In this document: one piece after another, positions 54,496 through 64,000 of the stretch
How positions within the stretch are numbered: the stretch's first letter is position 1
Layout: each line of letters starts with the position of its first letter
DNA from: Colocasia esculenta
Lineage: Eukaryota > Streptophyta > Magnoliopsida > Alismatales > Araceae
Length of the DNA stretch: 64,000 nt
Direction: 5' to 3'
Assembly: GCA_014218235.1 (NCBI GenBank)
Contig: CM024764.1
Span: 68,237,184-68,301,183, forward strand
The notes under the pieces: generated by a model
Seen by the model: only the letters and a program-made list of their open reading frames with translations
Database searches by the model: none
Told to the model about the DNA's origin: nothing
Made by a program: the position numbers and the translations under genes

Positions 54496-55769
54496 ACTTC
54501 TTGTCAAACAGATAAAACAATTTTTTTACAATTTTAAAATTTTAGTAGAAAACGGAGTCATCATTAATTTTTAGATAGAAATATTTTTTTAAAATATTCC
54601 CAAAACCCTATAAATTTTAAAATAAAAAATTAGACTCTAAAATTGAAAAAAAAATGACATAATGCAGCCCCATGAACTGCGCTAGGTCGATTAAGAGACT
54701 TTTTGAAGTATATTTAAATGTGACAAAATTGTACTTCCCTCACCCTAATATATAGGGCTGTAAATGAAACCCAATAAACTAAAGTTCCAACCCAATTTCG
54801 ATAAACATTATCAGATTCCTAACAAAATATATATACCTAGGCTCTAGCTATTATTTATCGAAATCGGATATTCTGATAAATTCAGAATCAAAATGTGGTA
54901 ATTTCTAACCGATATCCAGTTACATATCTGATTAGGATAAAAACAACTTCAGCTACATGGGGGGAAGGGGTTTCGAATTTCCAAACGGAGTTTGTATCCG
55001 CATGGGAGGAGGGTTGTCAAATTTCAAGAGGCCTTTTGGAAAGCCCAATCGGCTCTCAGGAATGGGCAGGGTAAAAAAGTAGCGGGAAGCAAGTTTTGGA
55101 AACCTCAATAGTCGCTGCCCACCACCCTAGGAACTCCCAAGCAAACGCCAGATCTCTCACCCTAGGAACGTCTCCAGTCTCCACATGAGTGAGGCCATCT
55201 TCGGCCGCCCACCCTAGTATCTCACTTGCGAACGCTGTCGCCACTTGGCCTTAGCAGGTGCAGAATCGCCCTTATTCCACGTTCGCCAAGCACTGTCCCG
55301 GCCAATTGGGTGTGGAACCGGGCAACGTTTCGGCGTCACGGACGGCCTCACCCACGCCGTTGATTCCTGAAGAACACGACATCCACAGTGGCCGTTGCAT
55401 GTTGAGCGATGATCTGGGTGTCCCCACCATAACCGCCTCCCTCTGACGATCGGCGCAGGTTAGGCCATGGTCGCCATTCATAGCGCTCTCTCAAGCCCTC
55501 TCGAGTCCTAGTTTTGATTCCAGTTTCGATTCTGATAATGTTATCAGAAAGCGGAACAGAATTGAAACTAGATATTTCAATTATATTGGAATCGGATCCA
55601 TCTGCCCAATTTTAGAATCGAAATAAAATATTCATATTTCTAGATCCGAATCAGGCCCAGTTGCACCCTTAGTAGTAAGTTTTTTTCTTGACAAAATAAT
55701 GCAAAGAGCACCCATATCCCTACCCAAATTAAGTTGTGCTGAGGCAAATTACTGACGCTTGTACAATCA
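54496..55769. other. AT-rich unassigned region with a possible hAT-like element
   Basis: There are no supported genes. TAGGGCTGTAAATGA at 54750-54764 and TTGCACCCTTAG at about 55660-55671 could be degenerate hAT ends of a 0.9 kb element. Inside, TCGGATATTCTGAT-type phrases near the left end recur inverted near the right, and a GC-richer core lies at 55040-55490. No TSD was found, so this is tentative. Confidence 0.35.
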
Positions 55770-55772
55770 CTC

Positions 55773-55970
55773 ATTCGAAAAAGAGAAAGACTTTCTGTAC
55801 TTCTGAAAGTATAGAAATACTTAGTCATCTTACATTTTTATCTTTCCATTGGTGGAAAGAAGAGAGAGATTTATGTGCCAACTTGATTCCCATCAATGGG
55901 AAAGGGAAAGTGCAAGATGACTAGACATTTCTGTACTTTCAGAAGTGTAGAAAGTATTTCTCTTCGAAAA
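55773..55970. repeat. Foldback (hairpin) MITE-like repeat
   Basis: Arms of about 80 bases: 55773-55854 (ATTCGAAAAAGAGAAAGACT, then CTGTACTTCTGAAAGTATAG) are repeated inverted at 55890-55970, with a spacer of roughly 35 bases. The AGTCATCTT and CCATTGGTGG / CCATTGATGG blocks pair. A further inverted AATAAGTCTTT lies at 56224-56234, so a larger decayed unit is possible. Confidence 0.75.
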
Positions 55971-56853
55971 AAGACTTATTACAAAATGAACCTAATGTTG
56001 TTAAAATGGGAGGGGTTAGACTGGCCATCCCAAATAAAAATGGGTTCGGATCCCCCATTTTGGTAAGAGAAAGGTTTATTGTACTTTCATATTATAATAT
56101 GACTAGGTAACAAGTCTATGTGACATCTAACAATTAGATTGCCACTTTATCACTCCTCGTGTGAGAGGTGCTACATGGGCTATTGTCTAGTCATATTGCA
56201 CTTAAAGTGCAATATGCAAGTGCAATAAGTCTTTCTCTTTCGGTAATTATTCACTATTGCTTATGCTTGGATCTAATCGAGGAGAATTTTATATCGACCC
56301 CAAATACTCGCCCCTTATGAAAGCACATATAAGTGGGGTGGGTCCAACCCGACGTCGATCTGATTAGTCCACTCAAATATCTGACAATGGGTCGGATTTG
56401 GATCGGGTTTGAGTTGGTTTGGGTCCAGCCGAATCTCTAACCAACCGGCTCAGGCCCGGTCCGGTCCAGAGCGAGATCCGATTTTTAGAAACTCGATCGG
56501 GTCTGAGACGATTTGATAAGACCCAGCTCAGGCCCGGTCCAGCCCGATTTACCTTTTTAAAAGTATTTTTACTTTTTTTACAATAAATGGTGTTTATTGA
56601 ATCAAAACAGCATAAAAAATATTAGACTAATCTAGATAAATTTATTTCTAATTGTTATAAATATGAAATAAATATTAAGTTATTAAACATAGCTCCACAA
56701 CATAATTTTAAAACTAAAATTTTAGAATATCAAAATTATCGCCGCTTATTTGTTAAAAAAATTTATCGGGTCGCACTAACCCGACCCAATTTTACTCTGA
56801 GTTGCATTCAAAATTTAAAATATCCGACTCAAATTCGTATAAAACTAGACTGA
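55971..56853. other. Unassigned region before the CACTA element
   Basis: There is no gene. 56330-56530 has iterated GGGTCGGATTTGG / GGCCCGGTCCGG phrases of the kind seen near the ends of plant hAT-type elements. The rest is AT-rich. No termini are identifiable. Confidence 0.4.
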
Positions 56854-58563
56854 CACTACAAAAAAGATAGTATATGTAGACGGCTGAAGATCATAACCAT
56901 CTACAAAAATGAATTATTAATAGCCGTCTACATATCCAACTTATGTAGATGGCTAACCTGTCATGCCCCGCCAATTTAGCAGCGGAATAAATCGGGGAGG
57001 CATGAACAACGTGTATGGTAACGTAAATTGCACATACAGTCACTAATATCAAAGCATCTAAATAAATAATAATTATAATAAACTTCTTATTTTATTGATA
57101 ATTCATCTAAACTATTACAACCACTAATTCGGAGCCAAAACATAGGGCTCAATAACATCATTACATTTAGAAAAGATAACTAAGGAAATATCTAACTAAT
57201 CTCTAAGGTACTAAGGACACTTCATCGCTATGACTCCTGGTCGCTCATCGCTCCAGTCCATTCCCGTTGGTGAGTGTAGGGTCATCATCCGACTTACCTG
57301 AAACACAATACAACAATAGCGCAGGGTGAGCGATAACGCTCAGTAGGACTTAATATCTCAAGTAAACAAGCTTGTTTTAAATAATTATTGTCTTATAAGC
57401 CAGGATAACTAAAGAGAACGATCAAATATAGCCAAGAGAGTAATAGAACATGATGGCAAGAGAACGGTAAAACTTCCAAAGAATATTGTAAAACTAGTCA
57501 TGATAAAGGATTGACCATGTAACGAAATAGTGTATATGGTTACACAATAGTGCACTAGTAGAGAGCACCTCTGGTCAAGCTTCTTGTCAACCCAGAGAAC
57601 AATAGCATAGTAATTGATATATTGATTGTTATAGATTAAATTGTGATTGTTATTAAATGGCGTTGGATGCATGCCATACACATCCTGATCATGTTACCCT
57701 CGCGAGGAAATAGCACTCTTCGGGCGCTCCCCCCAGGACCAGACCTGGCCCTATTGCACTAACATATAGTACTTGTTTGTTAATTTAGACAATCAATTGT
57801 ATGACCAAATAGAGTATCAAGAAAAGATGAGAGTACTAGATGAGAGTGTAGAGAGAACGCGAATAGATGAGAGGATATAGATAATAGACGAGATAGAGAC
57901 AATATCGTAAAAACACGAGAAACAACGATAGTCACAGTTGCACGGCACACCCTAGTGGGCCAGCAGTCTGGTAGAAGTCACCACCGCCCACTAGCCGTGC
58001 TATGAACACAGGCTAGATGGTTCGGCATGATCACAAGATAAGGAGAGAACACACTAAGGCCATTTGGATCATGCTGATCCCTAAGGGTGTAACGGGATTT
58101 AGGGTACAACTAGCTCGTCGGCTAAGGACGTGTGCCAAAGTCAAGAAGACTTACGGAAGCCTTGACAAGGAGTTCCTGGTTCAGTCAGGAGTCTTCCCGG
58201 TGGAGAGGTGGTCCATGCCAAGAGAAAGTGTGTAGAAACTGGTTCGTCGTGCCTCGAGTGCTCGAAGACTGAGAGAAAATGGTAACAGTGTATAAAACGC
58301 GCGACTGAAACGAAGACAAGTATAATTAATTAAATAAGGAAATTTAGTAATTTATTTCGCTAAATTACCAGATATATTATCGAGTGAATTAATAAGGTCT
58401 CACGGCAAACATGAATGTTTAGTGTGTGCATGTGTAAGAAATCAAGAGGACATGAATGATTGTGCACATATCTTTTACATAAATTAATCTCACATAATAT
58501 TGCCCATTTTAAATTAACAAATCGAATTTATGCATGACAGAACTTAATTAAGGGTAAACAGGG

Positions 58564-58571
58564 TTTATATA
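58564..58571 (-). promoter_or_regulatory. TATA box in the solo LTR
   Basis: The minus strand reads TATATAAACCC. The TCGCGA cluster begins about 50 bases upstream of it. Confidence 0.5.
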
Positions 58572-58623
58572 GCACAATTGTAAGGTTAAAATGGTAAAAT
58601 TAGTGTTCTGGCCGCTCTGTTGC

Positions 58624-58880
58624 TGTCGCGATAGGGGGTAGTGTCGCGTTCAGGTCGCGACAAGAAAAGGCGACGCGATGGCGTTTCAGGTTGCGACGGC
58701 TTAGTCCGGTGCGTTAAGGTCACCGCGACGCACGGGCAGGCCACGACAAGCTGAACCGGCTATTGGGATGAACTGGGGGTCAGGTCGCGACCAATTGACC
58801 CGTCGCGATCAAATCGCGACGGTCCTCCTTGTCGTGACCCCCTCCTGAGGTCGCGACGCATCGGGCAGTCGCGATCTCAG
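58624..58880. repeat. TCGCGA-word cluster in the solo LTR
   Basis: At least seven TCGCGA cores, mostly as GGTCGCGACC or CGTCGCGATC, occur in 257 bases of otherwise AT-rich LTR. CG is well preserved despite the silent state of the element. Confidence 0.88.
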
Positions 58881-61009
58881 AGGGTGGCCCGAGCCCAGAA
58901 AAGAGGGATTTGCCCTTTTTCTAGGTAGGACACCTTCGATACCAGTTACTCTAAAAATCCATATCAAATCACAGAAACCTCTAAAAATCATGAAATTAAT
59001 TTTAAATGAAACTAGACATGGAGACCTATCACTGGTCATGGTTAATTAGAAAATAGTCATGTATAGGGCATGCTTTGACTAGGTTACTTTTCGTTAACCT
59101 AAACATGCATAGATCATAGAAAATGAATTAATTGGCAACAGATACATGATGAAAATTAGAGAAACTAGGGGCGTTTGAAAGCTAACAACATGTAGTAATT
59201 ATGAGAATATTCACATGGCATGGGATCATGTACATGCACGGATTGAAGGCAAAGATGTAGGTTCGGGTGCAAGACGATGACAGGGATTGATACATTTAAT
59301 ACTCCTTCATGGAGGCATGAAAAATAGGGAAATCATGGGGCTTTCAGAGAGGATCATGTGGGCTACCTAGGGTTAAATTTACACAATTTGTGCTTGAGAG
59401 ATTGCCTAGCTTTCACACGTTTAAGATCCTAGGGTTTGAAACGACGAAGTAGAAGAAATCCCTCCTTGTTCCAGCCTTTTCCTCCCTTGCTCCTTCGTCC
59501 TCAGCCTTCTCTCTTCGTCCTCCAGAGCTCCAACAGTGTTCTAAAGGTTGCTAGGGACGAAATGGAGGTGTTTTAATGGGTTTAAGAGTCCTAATTAGTT
59601 AAAACTCTTCCTTCTCCTTCAAACTCCGAATTTACATAATTATCACCTATTTTCTGGCCATTATCTACCTAATAGGATAAGGAAGAGGTCTAATTTCGTG
59701 GCTAATAGGTTATGGTAGAGTTAGGACTCTTTTCTAGATATATATGAGTCATATTAATGCTTTATTTACCCATTTTTAATTAAGAGATAACATAATTACG
59801 AATTTTACTATTTAATATGAGTCTCCTATTTTTTATCTCTATTTACTCTTATCTAAATCCCCATTTCAGATTAGGATAGGGTCCTATTGGGTTAGACTAG
59901 GGTTATGACTCATTTTAAGATAATTATGAGTTAAAATAATCATTATCTTAACCATTTTCCATTTATTAATATTTTAAGTACGAATTTAGCAAAATTTATT
60001 CCTATCCCAAGATGGCATCTTCATATTTGGGCCCAACTATTCATGTTAGGTCCATTAGTAAAACTCATTACTAAATTAGCTTAGTAGATATTGATTTAAT
60101 TCTATTTATTCACCATTTACTTCGGTTTATCACATTTATTCACTAATGTCTTAATTTATTATTTATCTCAATATTTCTTAATCTTATCCCTCATTTGGTC
60201 TCTTGCTATTGGCCCAATATCTTATGTATGACTCAATTGTACAACTGAAATACTTAATTCACTTAACGTGTTTTAATTATCCTTTTATTAAAAAATCTAT
60301 TCATGGCCAAATTTGTCCATTAGTCCATTTATCATAATGGGCTATCAACCCATATTATTTAAAGTCTACCTACATATTCATTTTTATTTTTAATTCACTT
60401 TGTCTCATATAATAATGGGTTCTCCAACTTATTCCCTAATTACGATACTAAGTCACATAAATTCTTAAACTTGGTCCAAATGATTTTTCTATGTCCAAAA
60501 TTCTTGATGGGTCATTAGAGAATATTATTTAAAGCATAAATGTTACTTTTACGACATTTTATATGAGTTTTTACCCATGCGATAATGATGCGTACCTTTT
60601 TTAACTAGTTTGAATTCATTAATTGATAAAATTTTAATTTATCTTTATTTTTAAATTAATAAATTTTTCGGGGTACTAGATAGCTAACCAAACTGTCTCC
60701 ATAACATATGTAGATGGCTATAAAAGCCGTCTACATATGTTGGATATGTAGACGGCTATAAAGAACCTAAAAGCCGTCTACATATGTTATGGAGACGATT
60801 CGATCTAGCAATGTACATATGTTAGATATGTAGACGGCTCCTTTTTTAGTCATCAACATATATTATGAAAATTAAATCAATTCATTTATTTTTTTTGAAA
60901 CTTTAATTTTATATTTAAACAATGTCCAATTAAGATGAAACTTTAAGCACAAACTAATTAGAAGGTGATATATTTTATGATAATTGTAATTTAATTTTTT
61001 TAAAATAAA

Positions 61010-61402
61010 ATTTATATATATATACTATATATCTATCTATCTATCTATATCTCTCTATATATATATCTACATATCTATGTATATATATATGTTCTATGTA
61101 TAATATCTACATCTATATATCTTATTTATATATATTCTATGTATATCTATATCCGTATATAATACTTGTCTTTTTCTTTATATATATCTATGTATATTTG
61201 TATATCTATATCTATAAATAGGTATAATTAATTCTTACTAAATATATATATCTATTAATATATTTATATTCTATGTATCTATATATCTATGTATATCTAT
61301 ATTCGTATATAAATATTTGTCTTTTTTATTTATATATAATCTATGTATATTTGTATACGTATATCTATAAATAGGTATAATTAATTCTTACTAAATATAT
61401 AC
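61010..61402. repeat. TATA/TATC microsatellite with internal duplication
   Basis: An AT-rich simple-sequence region inside the CACTA element. A block ending in AAATAGGTATAATTAATTC (61214-61240) is repeated about 155 bases later (61365-61391). A 19-C homopolymer (61592-61610) follows in the next section. Confidence 0.8.
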
Positions 61403-61639
61403 AAAAATAATTAAATATTTAACCCGCCAGTTTTTTCCAAAAAAAATGGCGCTTCTCTTCTTCCCAAAAAATTTATTTCACGCCATCCTCTGTGCCGATT
61501 TTTGCCAAAAAATTACAATCCCCCTCCCCCGGCGCCAAATCCCCGGCTTCCCCCTTTCCCTGGCATCAAATACTCCTCGTTTTCATCTCTTCCCCCCCCC
61601 CCCCCCCCCCTCTCTGTCTCTTAGATCTCTCCCCACCCT

Positions 61640-62420
61640 TCTTGTTTATGTTTCTCCTCTCCTCTGCTCGAGGGCCTCGTCGCGGGAGACAACGCTAACG
61701 CTGGCGACGTGGGCGCCCTCCTCGCTTTCCTCTCTGGCCTCCAGCAGTGCCTGCATTGCATCACCCCCACCCGCCCTCATCAGCGCCGTCCACCAGTGCT
61801 GGTTCCGCCCGTCCACGCTGCCCCAGCCGTCGGACTGCCGCAACGTCCCCCTTCCTCCTCAACGCATGTAGCTGGTCCCCAAGCCCCAGTGCGTCTAGCA
61901 GTCGTCGTCTGTGCCCCCGCTCCACTGCCACGTCACACCCTGTTAGCCCCCGAGCGTTCCTCACGCCCTTGAAAGCAAGGCCACCCCACCGCAGCAGCAG
62001 CTACGCAGTCGCCTCATCCGCCGCCGCCACCGTGACGTGCAAGGGCGTGTCCCCATCGGTGCCCCCACATACGTCCAACCGGCAACCCACGGCAAGCAGC
62101 AGCTTGATGCAGGCTTTCCACCTCCCTCGATGGCCAGGCGCAACGTCGTGCCCCCGTCGATAGTGGGCTCATCTATGTCAACACCCTTTCCCAGAAGGAG
62201 CCGCAGCACCTCTGTGTGCCCTCCTGCAGCGGCTAGATGCAGCAAGCCTAGTGCTAATGCGGGGGACCGCGAAACAGAGGCGTGGCGGGCGAGGAGGAGC
62301 TTCACGATGAGGGCCTCCCCGACAGCAGCGGCAACATCGAGAGGACTTCTTGAACTCATCGGCGACAAGCTTGGCGAGCTCGCGCTCATAACCCTCCGAG
62401 CAGGCGTAGCACATGGGCCT
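61640..62420 (-). pseudogene. Captured ankyrin-repeat gene fragment in the CACTA element
   Basis: The minus strand, in shifting frames, reads EGYERELAKLVADEFKK, LLHLAAAGGHTEVLRLLLGK, GVDIDEPTIDGGTTLRLAIE, then CIKLLLAVGCRLDV, GDTPLHVTVAAADEA and NARGLTGCDVAVERGH. These are recognisable ankyrin repeats (TPLHLAA..GH..VV..LL..GADVN pattern). The fragment is very GC-rich against AT-rich transposon DNA, has frameshifts, and has no start-to-stop frame. CACTA elements commonly carry such host gene pieces. The donor gene cannot be named. Confidence 0.72.
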
Positions 62421-62909
62421 TCGGGTGGCTTCTGTGTTCTCCAGCGATCAAGTGCAGCCTCTGCTACACCAAGGATAGGCGAGAGCCTTGGTGGCCTCTA
62501 CTCCAAATATATATATTTTTAACGGAAGATATGTAAACGGCTACTATATTTTTTTGTAGACAGCTATATGTTCTCTTTGTAGATGGCTATTATAGCCATC
62601 TATTGATATTTTTTTTGTACACTGCTACTACATATATTTATAGACGGCTATAGTAGTCGTCTATATATCTTAGTTTTGTAGACATGGGAACAAGTCTTCT
62701 ACTTATGTATATAGACGGTTATTTAATTGTCTACTTATATTACTTTTATAGATGGTCGTAAATAGATGTCTTCGTGTCTTTTGTCGATGAAATTTTTGTA
62801 GGCGACTGTGTAGACGGTTGCGTAGCCGTCTATGAAATATTTTGTAGATGATTTTACATTTTTATAGATAGCTTCTAGTCATCTACGTAACCTACTTTTT
62901 TAGTAGCGA

Positions 62910-64000
62910 GCTATCGAGAGCCGATCCAATTAACACCCCTACTTTAGGCGGAAGAGAGTATTTCGGGTATTTGGTTAGCCGAGAGGCTGAGGAAAGGCAA
63001 CTGTGTCCCCTTCCTCAACACGGTGTCTGCTCTCCATATAGCGGCTTCCGTCCTAGCTCATCGGCGCCGGGTCGCACCAGCTTGGGGAGGACAAGCCCAA
63101 CCCAAGTGAGCTCCGGACCCACCCCGATGGGTAAAAGCACTGTCGATGTCGGGGAAGCAGGTTGCCAGCCACCGGCCAGAGTGGCGGGTCTCCTCGCCGA
63201 CGATAGTGGAGATCATCGAGCAAAAGGAGATGGATAGGCACTGTGCAGGATGGCGGATGATGAGCAGATGGATTGCAAATGGCACCACCGAGTAGATGAA
63301 ATAGGTGAGGTGGAGACTGGGAGTTTGCGCTATATATGAGATCCATGGAGCTTCCTCTTTCTTCTCCTCCTCTGCCATCGAGCATCATGCGCTGCCGCCG
63401 TCTCGCCTGGAAATAAAACAAGTCCTAGATCTGTCATGTTCGACGACTTATTAGTCATTTGAATGTTCCGTCGAATCCTTTGAAAAGTCTAAATTAGTTA
63501 TTTGGGGGAAAATACAGTTTCTTTGAAAGTTTCATAGCTTTGAAGTCATTAACATTTTACTGTAGAGAAAGACTTTTTACTTGGCCGATCAGATAGAAAT
63601 ATTTACGAGATTATTTAACCATCCGCTTGATTGGTTGGATAGTTTCAATCCACACGTTAATTATTAGTGTGTGAGCTTCAACCGTTCGATCAATCAAACG
63701 GGTGGTCAAGCCTTAATTTTTCAACTGGATAACCCCACACGTCAACATATGAGCCCCAACCGTTCAACCAATCAAGTAAGTGGTCGAAACAATCCACCGT
63801 GATCTTTTTCAGTCGGTAAGAGAGGATAACCCCACACGTTGTAGAACGCCTCTCTTTTAATTTCATCTCACAGTTCCAATTTAACTTCCTAAATGGAAGT
63901 AAATGTAGACTTATTTATGAGATTTTTTTTATTTTAATAGCCACCCAAAACTAGTTCTTACCGTTAAGAGAGAGTCGTATCATCCATATCTTCCATGAAC
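62910..64000. other. Unassigned right end of window
   Basis: TTAACACCCCTAC at 62930-62942 looks like a lone hAT terminus. 62950-63420 is GC-richer with short frames on both strands (up to 122 codons) lacking any domain. The rest is AT-rich. No gene is supported. Confidence 0.4.
63618..63707. repeat. Small inverted repeat
   Basis: ACCATCCGCTTGATTGGTTG-type arm at 63618-63656 pairs with 63668-63707 (CAACCGTTCGATCAATC). A third direct-like copy lies near 63742-63790, and the phrase GGATAACCCCACACG occurs at 63728 and 63825. Probably a MITE remnant. Confidence 0.6.

Larger units (their letters stand above)
56959..60683 (-). repeat. Solo chromovirus LTR inside the CACTA element
   Basis: It starts TGTCATGCCCCGCC and ends in CGGGGTACTAGATA(GC). 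Its left part matches the reverse of 11900-12586, and its right part (minus strand TAGTACCCCGAAAAATTT) the start of the LTR at 9628. Flanks share GCTAACC (56952-56958 and 60682-60688), containing a 5-bp TSD TAACC. No internal domain is present, so LTR-LTR recombination removed the rest. Confidence 0.8.
56854..62909. mobile_element. Non-autonomous CACTA (EnSpm) transposon, split by a solo LTR
   Basis: The left end CACTACAAAAAAGATAG is the canonical CACTA terminus. The right end reads CTTTTTTAGTAGCG, one substitution in the last two bases and one inserted A relative to a perfect inverse. Subterminal TGTAGACGGCT / AGCCGTCTACA words in both orientations line both ends (56876-56955, 60698-60840, 62528-62900). 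There is no transposase. The element itself is about 2.3 kb once the solo LTR is removed. The 3-bp TSD (TGA versus AGC) does not match, so one end may be altered. Confidence 0.82.

Noticed and set aside
54029..54574. Frames spanning the N run
   Set aside because: They exist only because N codons contain no stops.
61592..61610. The C19 run as a regulatory i-motif or promoter
   Set aside because: A bare homopolymer, prone to sequencing error, with no supporting promoter context.
62971..63421. A host gene at the right end
   Set aside because: Short frames on both strands with no domain and no plausible gene structure.

Overview
This window looks like heterochromatic, repeat-dense DNA of a flowering plant. 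The organism cannot be identified from it. Very GC-rich captured gene pieces in the two large DNA transposons hint at a monocot, but this is weak. I found no intact host gene, rRNA or tRNA. Nearly everything is transposable elements, inserted into one another in an order that target-site duplications (TSDs) let one read.

Layout. (1) 1-8260, minus: a Ty3/gypsy Tat-lineage element cut by the left edge, with gag, protease, G-patch, RT, RNase H, a second RNase H and the integrase zinc finger, plus a leader/LTR. (2) 8390-9270: a minus-strand LTR fragment rich in TCGCGA words. (3) 9271-12586, plus: the 3' end of a Tekay/Del chromovirus (chromodomain tail, PPT, 3 kb LTR). (4) 12587-about 42430: a four-element nest. 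Sirevirus C (minus, Ty1/copia) was hit by a 1.48 kb hAT element (13971-15449, 8-bp TSD) and by Sirevirus B (15967-39160, minus, TSD TAACT). B was then hit in its gag by Sirevirus A (23260-37102, plus, TSD ATCTC), a near-complete 13.8 kb element with both LTRs, PBS, paired polypurine tracts, gag, pol and a long third coding region. (5) 42431-44999: LTR debris, a hAT MITE, a gypsy RT remnant and a chromovirus LTR fragment. (6) 45000-54395: a LARD-like non-autonomous LTR element (about 3 kb LTRs, 3.5 kb non-coding interior, iMet PBS) running into a 100-N gap. (7) 54496-56853: AT-rich debris and a foldback MITE. (8) 56854-62909: a CACTA element carrying an ankyrin-repeat gene fragment and split by a 3.7 kb solo chromovirus LTR. 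(9) 62910-64000: unassigned.

How it fits together. The LTR elements share one theme. Each family carries its own array of short CG-containing words in the LTR, usually upstream of a TATA box: AACGAC/AACGAT words in Sirevirus A, CTGTCGACAG in B, ACTTCGACTT/AAGTCGGAGT hairpins in C, and GTCGCGAC in chromovirus-like LTRs. CG-bearing palindromes are known from Sirevirus LTRs. Less expected are a different word in each co-resident family, recurrence of the B word inside B's own coding region, and an SV40-type nuclear localisation motif in Sirevirus A's third coding region. The older elements B, C and Tat carry Asp-to-Asn or similar changes at catalytic or zinc-binding positions, while the youngest, A, keeps its catalytic residues but has several one-base frame breaks.
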